Shown piece by piece: positions 9,196 to 16,110 of a stretch of 64,000 nt of DNA (within the stretch, counting starts at the first letter, position 1; every line of letters starts with the position of its first letter). This stretch comes from an uncultured Spirochaetales bacterium (lineage in GTDB: Bacteria; Spirochaetota; Spirochaetia; JAFGXN01): contig CASEOG010000007.1 of NCBI GenBank assembly GCA_949289575.1, positions 82,086-146,085 on the forward strand, in the 5' to 3' direction. Both the position numbers and the translations under genes were made by a program. The notes under the pieces are model-generated. The model did no database searches and was not told the origin of the DNA. It saw only the letters and a program-made list of their open reading frames with translations.

Positions 9196-11151
9196 ATGGC
9201 TCACGGATTTTTTCGGGTTGCAGCGGCGGCTCCTCCCGTTAAGGTCGCCGATTGTCCGTGCAATGCGGATACTCTTCTGAAAGAAATGAAGGCAGCCGAA
9301 AAACAGAAAATTCAACTGATTCTCTTTCCCGAACTTGCTTTAACCGGTTATACGTGCGGAGATCTTTTTTTTCAGCAGACTCTCCTCGATGCGGCCGAAA
9401 AAGAGCTGTCACGGCTGATTGCCGCCACAAAACGGATGCGGCTGCTGGTGTGCGCCGGCTTCCCTTTTGCGCACAGCCACCGTCTTTACAATGCGGCGGC
9501 TGTTTTCGGGCACGGCCGCCTTTACGGCATCGTCGGCAAACGGCATCTGCCGAACTACGCCGAATTTTACGAAAAACGGTACTTTTCGCCGGTACCGGAC
9601 GAAACGCTCACAGTCACCTTTGCCGGACACGAATGCCCGTTCGGCGGGCTTCAGATTTTTGAGGCGGAAACGGCAGACGGAACGCTTCCCTTCGGCGTCG
9701 AAATTTGCGAAGATTTATGGAGCCTCTCACCGCCCTCCGAACGGCTGGCGGCAGCGGGGGCTCTTCTGATTCTCAACCCGTCGGCCAGCAACGAAGCGGT
9801 CGGTAAAACGGCCTTCCGCAGAACCCTTCTGGAGGCACAGTCGGGACGGCTGCATGCCGCGTATCTTTATGCCGGCTGCGGCAGGGGCGAATCCACCGGG
9901 GATCTTGTTTTCGGAGGATACCGTGCGGCTGTCGAAAACGGAACGGTTTTGGAAGAGGCGGCTCCGTTCGAGGATCGGGCCGTTGTCTGCGATATCGATT
10001 TCGGCCGCCTGCTCCATGACAGAAGACGCAACAGCGGTTTTGCCGAAGGCACGGCGGTGCCGCCGGTTTGCCGCACAGCCGTTGCCATGCCGCATTTTTC
10101 GGGCGGGGATGAAAAGCTGCTGAGAGCCGTTTCTCCGTTGCCGTTTGTTCCCGCGCAGAACAGCGAGCGGGAAAGCCGTTGCCGCGAAATCCTCCGTTTT
10201 CAGGCGGAAGGTTTGGCGCAAAGACTGCGGCAGACCGGATTAAGCCGGGTGGTGTTGGGGCTTTCGGGCGGTTTGGATTCGACGCTGGCCCTGCTGGTGG
10301 CCGTGACGGCGTTTGATTTGCTGCAGCTGCCGAAAGAAGGCATTTTATGCGTGACCATGCCGGGATACGGAACGACCGCCCGGACGAAAAACAATGCGAC
10401 GGGATTGGCCGAGGCGGCCGGTGCCGTATTGAAGGAAATTCCGATTCACGAGGCGGTGGCGGTTCACTTCAGAGATATCGGACACGATCCGGAAGTGACC
10501 GATACGGTTTACGAAAATGCGCAGGCCCGCGAACGGACACAAATTCTGATGGATCTGGCGAACAAGTCGGGGGCTCTGGTTCTCGGAACCGGAGACTTAT
10601 CGGAACTGGCTCTCGGGTGGGCAACCTTCAACGGCGATCACATGTCGATGTACGGAGTCAATGCCTCCGTTCCCAAAACGCTGATCCGCTATCTGGTGCG
10701 AACCTACGCCGACACCGTCCGCGGACAGTCGCCCCGTATGGCGGCGATTCTGGAGGATGTGCTGGCGACGCCGGTCAGTCCCGAACTGCTGCCGCCGAAA
10801 GACGGTGAAATTGCCCAGTGTACGGAATCGATTGTCGGTCCTTACGAACTGCACGATTTCTTTCTGTATTACATGCTCCGTTGGGGATTCTCTCCGAAAA
10901 AAATTGCCTATTTGGCACGGTTTGCGTTTACAAAAGAAAACGGCTGCTTTTACAGCCGGGCGCTTCAGTTGAAATGGATGAAAATCTTTTACCGCCGTTT
11001 TTTCGGACAGCAGTTTAAAAGAAATGCTCTCCCGGAAGGGCCGAAGGTCGGCTCGGTGTCGCTTTCGCCGCGGGGCGACTGGCGAATGCCGGGAGATGCG
11101 GAAGCCTCCCTGTGGCTTGCGGAAATCGGAAAAATGGCGGAAAACGCTTGA
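9196..11151 (+). CDS. nadE: Glutamine-dependent NAD+ synthase
   Basis: Converts deamido-NAD (nicotinate adenine dinucleotide) to NAD+ with ATP and glutamine-derived ammonia. The 651-aa protein is the two-domain form. The N-terminal nitrilase-fold glutaminase has the catalytic triad Glu46 (FPELALTGY), Lys115 (GKRHLPNYAEF) and Cys171 (EICEDLW). The C-terminal synthetase has the PP-loop LSGGLDST (about residue 355). The length is close to that of long bacterial NadE enzymes. ATG at 9196 has AAGGA nine bases upstream. The only recognisable upstream promoter is that of tRNA-Ala(GGC), suggesting co-transcription. The end of the gene carries the promoter of the next tRNA. Confidence 0.96.
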   Translation: MAHGFFRVAAAAPPVKVADCPCNADTLLKEMKAAEKQKIQLILFPELALTGYTCGDLFFQQTLLDAAEKELSRLIAATKRMRLLVCAGFPFAHSHRLYNAAAVFGHGRLYGIVGKRHLPNYAEFYEKRYFSPVPDETLTVTFAGHECPFGGLQIFEAETADGTLPFGVEICEDLWSLSPPSERLAAAGALLILNPSASNEAVGKTAFRRTLLEAQSGRLHAAYLYAGCGRGESTGDLVFGGYRAAVENGTVLEEAAPFEDRAVVCDIDFGRLLHDRRRNSGFAEGTAVPPVCRTAVAMPHFSGGDEKLLRAVSPLPFVPAQNSERESRCREILRFQAEGLAQRLRQTGLSRVVLGLSGGLDSTLALLVAVTAFDLLQLPKEGILCVTMPGYGTTARTKNNATGLAEAAGAVLKEIPIHEAVAVHFRDIGHDPEVTDTVYENAQARERTQILMDLANKSGALVLGTGDLSELALGWATFNGDHMSMYGVNASVPKTLIRYLVRTYADTVRGQSPRMAAILEDVLATPVSPELLPPKDGEIAQCTESIVGPYELHDFFLYYMLRWGFSPKKIAYLARFAFTKENGCFYSRALQLKWMKIFYRRFFGQQFKRNALPEGPKVGSVSLSPRGDWRMPGDAEASLWLAEIGKMAENA

Positions 11152-11175
11152 TTTTTTCCGAAATTCCCATATACT
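11148..11175 (+). promoter_or_regulatory. Promoter of tRNA-Ala(CGC)
   Basis: TTGATT (11148-11153), 16-base spacer, TATACT (11170-11175), with the tRNA starting 10 bases later. The -35 box overlaps the nadE stop codon region. Confidence 0.65.
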
Positions 11176-11184
11176 GAAAACATC

Positions 11185-11257
11185 GGGGAATTAGCTCAGT
11201 TGGTAGAGCAATTGGTTCGCAATCAATAGGCCGTGGGTTCGAGTCCCATATTCTCCA
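11185..11257 (+). tRNA. tRNA-Ala (anticodon CGC)
   Basis: A 73-base cloverleaf: acceptor GGGGAAT/ATTCTCC with the alanine-specific G3-U70 pair, anticodon stem ATTGG/TCAAT, loop TTCGCAA giving CGC, T arm GTGGG-TTCGAGT-CCCAT, discriminator A, no encoded CCA. It reads GCG codons. An intrinsic terminator follows at once. Confidence 0.95.
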
Positions 11258-11284
11258 AAAGCCGGACATTGTCCGGCTTTTTTA
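11257..11284 (+). terminator. Intrinsic terminator after tRNA-Ala(CGC)
   Basis: Stem AAAGCCGGACA / TGTCCGGCTTT with a minimal loop, followed by T residues on the plus strand; the A-run on the other side could let it also serve the minus strand MATE remnant. Confidence 0.88.
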
Positions 11285-11288
11285 CTTT

Positions 11289-12336
11289 TTACGGACAACG
11301 GCCGACGGGAGCATCTTCCCTCATAAAATCTTTGTAAACTCTTCTCAGAAGAAAAAGACCGAAAACAACGGTTAACGTATCCGAGAGGGGAAACGTCAGC
11401 CAAAAAGCGGTCAGACCGCAGAGCGAGAGCAGATAACCGAGCGGCGCCAGAAGAAAAATCTGCCGCACAACCGTCACCGCAATACTTTCTCTTCCCTTTC
11501 CGATTGCCTGAAAGAAAAGCGGCAGGGTCAGAGAGAGGGAGACCGGGATAAAACTGACGGCGATAATGCGGAAAGCGGGAATGCCGATTGCAATGACATC
11601 GCGGTTGCGGGTAAAAATTTCTATCAGTTGTGCCGGGATGAAAGTAAACATAACAATGCCGACCCCCATAAACGCGGCTCTCACCGGTCACGGCTGCGGC
11701 CGCAAACTGTCCCGATACCGTTGCGACGGCTGCGCCGGCTACACCCCAACGGGGAAATCCGTACATCCCGAAAATCAGCAGCGGATCCAAAAGAATATTC
11801 AGCGCGGCACCGGCCATCTGCGCCAGAAGCGGAACGGTCATATTGCCCCGCGCCTGCAGAATCTTGGTCCAGATACTTTCCATGAAAAGACCGAGACTGC
11901 CGAGGCAGACAATGTAGCCGTAAACGGCGGCATCCCGGCGAATCGATTCCGAATCGGAAGAATAGCGGAGATAGAGACAGAGTGCGGGGATGATGAGAAC
12001 GGTAAAGGCAATCCGGTTGATCAGGCCGAGAAACGAACCGGTTCGGGCCGTTCCTTCGGCGGCTTCGCTGTTTCTTTCTCCGTCGAAGCGGGCAATCAGG
12101 GTGTTGACCCCGACGCCGGTTCCGATACCGAGAGCCGTCATCAGGAGCTGAATCGGGTAAATGAGAGAAAGAGCCGTCAGACCGGAATCGGAATTTTTTC
12201 CGACAAAGTAACTGTCGACAATGTTGTAAAGCGCCTGAATCAGAAAAGCCGGCATCACCGGCGGTGCCAGCCGAAACAGCAGTTTTCCGGGAGCCGTCGT
12301 CGAAAAACTGTTTTCTATCGAATAACGTGAGTCCAT
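11289..12336 (-). pseudogene. MATE-family efflux transporter, internally deleted and frameshifted
   Basis: From the ATG at 12336 (RBS AAGGGAA) the first about 216 codons encode a good MATE N-terminal half, with six helices and the segment ALGIGTGVGVNTLIARFDGE, ending at SGQFAAAAVT near base 11688. Directly after it the homologous sequence resumes in another frame with RAAFMGVGIVMFTFIPAQLI and continues to the normal C-terminus (stop at 11289). MATE proteins are about 450 residues; the two parts total about 345. About 105 codons (the linker after helix 6 plus helices 7 and 8) are therefore missing at the joint and the frame is shifted. Reading straight through the first frame gives an unrelated tail. 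The product cannot be a functional transporter unless the deletion is an assembly error. Its Na+- or H+-coupled drug-export role is known only for the intact family. Confidence 0.85.
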
Positions 12337-12470
12337 TTCCCTTTTCCGGATTGAGGGTAAACACGAACGGCCGTTTTTGTCAAGAGGAGACGCGGCGGAT
12401 ACCGAAATATGAACGGAACAAACTTTTCATTTTTGTCCGGATGGTTTATAATGGGGACATCGGAGGCTTC

Positions 12471-13157
12471 ATGCATCGCGCTTTATTTGTAACGGCGACC
12501 GGAACCGATATCGGAAAGACCTATGTGACGGCGTTGATTCTGAAACAGTTGAAACAAAGAGGCTTTTCCGCCGCCTATTACAAAGCGGCGCTGAGCGGCG
12601 CACAGCCGCCTTCTTCCGGAATCCCCGACGACGACGCCTACGTTGCCCGGATTGCCGGACTGGGTGACGGCGAGGCGGTGGTTTCCTACCGCTATCGGAC
12701 GGCCGTCTCGCCGCACCTGGCAGCCATACGGGAAGGCAATCCGCCGGATGAGGCCCGTATCCGCGACGATTTTCAACGGCTTTACCGGCGGTTCGACTTC
12801 ACCGCGGTCGAAGGCAGCGGCGGTCTGATTTGTCCGCTGCGGCGGGACCGCAACGGCTGTCTGACGCTGGAGGATCTGGTACGCGGGTTGGGGCTGACTT
12901 CCGTGCTGACGGCCGATGCCGGATTGGGGACACTGAATGCGGTGAAGCTGACGGCGGACCGGATGGCGGAAAAAGGGCTGCCGCTTGCCGGGGTGATTCT
13001 CAACCGTTACCGGGAAGGCGATTTTCTGCATGAAGACAATCGGGAGATGATTGCCGATTGGATCGGCGTGCCGGTTCTGGCAACGGTAGCCGAGGGAGCC
13101 GATTCCCTCGACGAAACGGTTCCGGTCGGAGAGTGGTTCCGGGAGATTGGCTTATGA
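12471..13157 (+). CDS. bioD: Dethiobiotin synthetase
   Basis: Catalyses ATP-dependent carboxylation of 7,8-diaminononanoate to dethiobiotin, the penultimate biotin step. The 228-aa protein has the P-loop GTDIGKT (residues 11-17) and the family segment VEGSGGLICPL. The start is ATG at 12471, preceded by GGAGG at 12462-12466 and by a TATAAT box at 12447-12452 with a weak -35 (TTTTCA). Its stop overlaps the bioA ATG (ATGA), so bioD-bioA form a translationally coupled pair. bioB is not seen in the window, and the bioF-like gene at 41 kb is damaged. Confidence 0.95.
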   Translation: MHRALFVTATGTDIGKTYVTALILKQLKQRGFSAAYYKAALSGAQPPSSGIPDDDAYVARIAGLGDGEAVVSYRYRTAVSPHLAAIREGNPPDEARIRDDFQRLYRRFDFTAVEGSGGLICPLRRDRNGCLTLEDLVRGLGLTSVLTADAGLGTLNAVKLTADRMAEKGLPLAGVILNRYREGDFLHEDNREMIADWIGVPVLATVAEGADSLDETVPVGEWFREIGL

Positions 13158-14506
13158 CATTGGAAGAACGCGACTTAAAATATATCTGGCATCCCTGTTC
13201 CCAGATGAAAGATTACGAAACCTTTCCTCCGATTCCGATCGAGCGGGGAGAAGGGGTCTATCTTTACGGGACGGACGGGAAACGGTATCTGGACATCATC
13301 AGTTCCTGGTGGTGTAATCTTCTCGGACACTGTCATCCCGAAATCGGAGCGGCTTTGCGGGATCAGGTCGATAAACTGGAACATGTGATTTTCGCGAATT
13401 TTACACACCGCCCTGCCGTCGAATTGTGCGAAGAGCTGGTTAAGATTCTTCCCGAGGGATTGGTCAAATTCAACTTTTCCGATAACGGATCGGCATCGGT
13501 CGAGTGTGCGCTGAAAATGGCTTTTCAGTATATGCATCAGACGGGTCATCCGGAAAAAACCCGTTTCATGTGTCTGAGTGACGGTTATCACGGCGAAACG
13601 ATCGGCGCTTTGAGTGTCGGAACGCTCGATCTGTATGCCAAACTTTACCGGCCGATGCTGATGGATACCGTTCGGATTCCGGCGCCCGACTGTTACCGCT
13701 GCCCCTACGGACAAACGCGCGAACACTGCCGCTGCGAATGTTTCGCCGCGGCCGAAGCCTGCTTTGCCGAACAGGCGGCCGAAACGTGCGCGGTCATTGT
13801 CGAGCCGTTGCTGCAGGGCAGTGCCGGTATGCGGATTTATCCGCCGCTTTACCTGAAAAAACTGCGGGCACTGTGCGACCGGTACGGTGTTCTTCTGATT
13901 GCCGATGAAATTGCCACCGGTTTCGGCCGGACGGGGCGGATGTTTGCCTGCGACCACGCCGGAATTTCCCCCGATATTATGTGTCTGTCGAAAGGGTTGA
14001 CCGGCGGCTATTTGCCGATGGCCATAACCGTAACGACCCGGGAGATTTACGACGCCTTTTATGCCGATTACAACGAAGGAAAGGCCTTTATGCATTCCCA
14101 TACTTACAGCGGCAATCCGCTGGGATGCCGGGCGGCACTGGCGGTTCAGTCGATTTTAAAAAAAGAATCGATTTTGGAAAAGGCGGCGGGGACGGCAACC
14201 CGTCTCACGGCGCTGATGAACGAGGCTTTCGGCGATCATCCGCATGTCGGCGAAATCCGTCATATCGGTCTGATTCACGCGCTGGAACTGGTCGAAGACC
14301 GTGATACAAAAAAAGGATTCCCGTCCGAAAAACGGGTCGGTTATCAAATTTACCGCCGGGCGCTCGAAAAGGGGCTGTTGCTACGGCCGCTGGGAAACGT
14401 GTTGTATTTCAATCCGCCGTTGATTATCTCGGAAAAAGAGTGCGGGACGGCAGTCTCGGTTTGTGCCGAATCGATTAAAGAAATCTTATTTGAAAAAGGA
14501 GTCTGA
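13154..14506 (+). CDS. bioA: Adenosylmethionine-8-amino-7-oxononanoate aminotransferase
   Basis: A PLP enzyme that converts 7-keto-8-aminopelargonate to 7,8-diaminopelargonate using S-adenosylmethionine as amino donor. The 450-aa length is typical. Visible features: N-terminal IWHPCSQMKDYE, the substrate-pocket ISSWWCNLLGH, the cofactor Asp in LLIADEIATGFGRTG, and the Schiff-base lysine in MCLSKGLTGGYLPM (about residue 280). The ATG at 13154 overlaps the bioD stop codon. A cysteine-rich insertion (YRCPYGQTREHCRCECF, about residues 180-196) is seen in one class of BioA proteins. The next gene, a sugar kinase, starts 4 bases after the stop. Confidence 0.96.
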   Translation: MTLEERDLKYIWHPCSQMKDYETFPPIPIERGEGVYLYGTDGKRYLDIISSWWCNLLGHCHPEIGAALRDQVDKLEHVIFANFTHRPAVELCEELVKILPEGLVKFNFSDNGSASVECALKMAFQYMHQTGHPEKTRFMCLSDGYHGETIGALSVGTLDLYAKLYRPMLMDTVRIPAPDCYRCPYGQTREHCRCECFAAAEACFAEQAAETCAVIVEPLLQGSAGMRIYPPLYLKKLRALCDRYGVLLIADEIATGFGRTGRMFACDHAGISPDIMCLSKGLTGGYLPMAITVTTREIYDAFYADYNEGKAFMHSHTYSGNPLGCRAALAVQSILKKESILEKAAGTATRLTALMNEAFGDHPHVGEIRHIGLIHALELVEDRDTKKGFPSEKRVGYQIYRRALEKGLLLRPLGNVLYFNPPLIISEKECGTAVSVCAESIKEILFEKGV

Positions 14507-14509
14507 ATT

Positions 14510-15472
14510 ATGAAAAAAACAGGTGTAACCGCTTTCGGTGAAATTCTGGTTGACATGCTTCCCGAGCCGGGGCTGAAGCCCGGATCTCTCTGTTTTTCGG
14601 TCCATGCCGGCGGTGCTCCCGCCAACGTTGCCGTGGCGGTGGCCCGATTGGGGGTGCCGTCCGCGTTTATCGGCAAGACCGGCAATGACGCTTTCGGGGA
14701 ATATTTAAGGAAAACGCTGGAGGAAAACGGCGTTGATGTGCGCGGACTGGTTGCCGACCCGAAGGCTCCGACGACGGAAGCTCTCGTGTCGCTGACCGCC
14801 GCCGGCGAACGCAGTTTTTCGTTCTACCGCACCGGGTGTGCCGACACCCTGTTCCGGACGGATGAGCTGAATACCGCCGTGATTGCCGAATCGAAAATTT
14901 TCCACTTCGGATCGCTTTCGATGACGGAGGAGCCGGTTCTCTCCGCAACCCGTTTTGCCGTCGAAACGGCCCGGAAAAGCGGCTGTCTGATTTCGTTCGA
15001 TCCCAATTACCGGCCGACCTTGTGGGCAGGTCCGGAAGAGGCCCGAAGCCGTATCGAACCGGTTTTGGAGCATGTCGATATTTTGAAAGTATCGGAAGAA
15101 GAGGCGGAGTGGCTGACGGGGGAAAAAACGGTCGAAAAAGCAGCCGCTGCTTTGAAAGCGCGCGGAATTTCCCTTGTTTTTGTGACACTGGGGGCGAAGG
15201 GAGCTTTCTTTTCCGGCAAAAAAGCCGAAGGATCGGTACCGTCACCGGACGGCCGCTGCGTCGATACAACGGGCGCCGGCGATTCTTTTTTCGGAGCCGT
15301 ACTGGCTTCGTTAAACCGTTTCGGGAATGAGGACATCAAAGAAGGGTTGGACCGGGAGACGCTCGAAAAGATAACACAGTATGCCAATCGGGCCGCGACT
15401 CTGACCGTCGGCAGAAAAGGAGCCATTCCGGCATTACCGTCGAAAGAGGAACTTGAGATTTCGGCAAAATAA
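14510..15472 (+). CDS. PfkB-family carbohydrate kinase (fructokinase-like)
   Basis: A ribokinase-fold sugar kinase of 320 aa, cytoplasmic. The N-terminal PfkB signature GGAPANVAVAVARLG (about residue 27) and the C-terminal DTTGAGDSFFGA (from about 252, with the catalytic Asp in GAGD) are intact. Overall it most resembles bacterial fructokinases (ATP + fructose to fructose-6-phosphate), but substrate cannot be fixed from sequence. It follows bioA by 4 bases, with AAGGAG upstream, and so is probably co-transcribed with bioDA, although no metabolic link is evident. The MarR-like gene begins 67 bases downstream. Confidence 0.88.
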   Translation: MKKTGVTAFGEILVDMLPEPGLKPGSLCFSVHAGGAPANVAVAVARLGVPSAFIGKTGNDAFGEYLRKTLEENGVDVRGLVADPKAPTTEALVSLTAAGERSFSFYRTGCADTLFRTDELNTAVIAESKIFHFGSLSMTEEPVLSATRFAVETARKSGCLISFDPNYRPTLWAGPEEARSRIEPVLEHVDILKVSEEEAEWLTGEKTVEKAAAALKARGISLVFVTLGAKGAFFSGKKAEGSVPSPDGRCVDTTGAGDSFFGAVLASLNRFGNEDIKEGLDRETLEKITQYANRAATLTVGRKGAIPALPSKEELEISAK

Positions 15473-15539
15473 AATTAAGAAAGACGGTTTTTGTGCCGAT
15501 AAAAAAGCGGAAATTTATTTTATTCAAAGGAGTATTCGA

Positions 15540-15992
15540 ATGTCTGACGAACAGATGGATGAGCCTTGGATGGAAACTTATCATTCGTTCTTTTTCAAGG
15601 TAATGGCGGTTTACGAAGAGTGGGCTCAGGATTTCGGAATTAATCTTTACGAATATCTCGTCTTGAGTTATCTCTACGATCACCAGGAACGGTGTACGCA
15701 CAAAGACTTAATCGAGAACCGTGTGATGCCTCAGAAATTTGTCGATTCGATCCTGAAACAGTTCGAACAGTGGAATGTTATCGAATTTTATACGAACAAC
15801 GAGGACCGCCGCGGAAAACTGATACGGTTGACGGAAATCGGTGTGGAGTCGGCAAAAAAAGCGGTTCTCGGCGGCCGCGAACTGGAAAAATTGACCCGTG
15901 AAAAACTGGGAATCGAAAAATGGGAAATCCTGAAGAAGAGTAATCTCGAATTTCTGAAGGTTTTTCGGAATGTCCTCGATAATCGGAAATAA
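15540..15992 (+). CDS. MarR-like winged-helix transcriptional regulator
   Basis: A 150-aa protein with the MarR layout: N-terminal dimerisation helices, a winged helix (about residues 35-110, including LVLSYLYDHQERCTHKDL and a wing around TNNEDRRGKLIRLTEIG), and a C-terminal dimerisation helix. The pattern R-G-K-x-I-R-L-T is the usual MarR wing. ATG at 15540 has AAAGGAG upstream; an in-frame extension to 15453 overlaps the kinase and lacks a better RBS. The ligand and targets are unknown. It is followed by a convergent tRNA-Val gene. Confidence 0.82.
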   Translation: MSDEQMDEPWMETYHSFFFKVMAVYEEWAQDFGINLYEYLVLSYLYDHQERCTHKDLIENRVMPQKFVDSILKQFEQWNVIEFYTNNEDRRGKLIRLTEIGVESAKKAVLGGRELEKLTREKLGIEKWEILKKSNLEFLKVFRNVLDNRK

Positions 15993-15997
15993 AATTA

Positions 15998-16071
15998 TAG
16001 AGGCAATAGGACTTGAACCTATGACCTCCTGCATGTGAAGCAGGCGCTCTAACCGACTGAGCTATGCCTCC
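15998..16071 (-). tRNA. tRNA-Val (anticodon CAC)
   Basis: On the minus strand: acceptor GGAGGCA/TGCCTCT, anticodon stem CCTGC/GCAGG with loop TTCACAT giving CAC, T arm ATAGG-TTCAAGT-CCTAT, discriminator A, no encoded CCA. The first acceptor pair is G1-U72 instead of G-C. It lies antisense between the MarR-like gene and the DUF4954 gene. Confidence 0.95.
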
Positions 16072-16081
16072 GATCTTTAAA

Positions 16082-16110
16082 ATTATAGGCAAAAGAAAAG
16101 AGAATGTCAA
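16082..16110 (-). promoter_or_regulatory. Sigma-70 promoter of tRNA-Val
   Basis: Minus strand TTGACA (16105-16110), 17-base spacer, TATAAT (16082-16087). The perfect -35 box overlaps the ATG of the plus-strand DUF4954 gene (16104-16106). Confidence 0.88.

Noticed and set aside
11191..11684. The C-terminal 160 codons of the first MATE frame (to 11191)
   Set aside because: The sequence is Arg/Cys/Ser-rich frameshift translation that crosses a tRNA gene, while the true C-terminus is in another frame.
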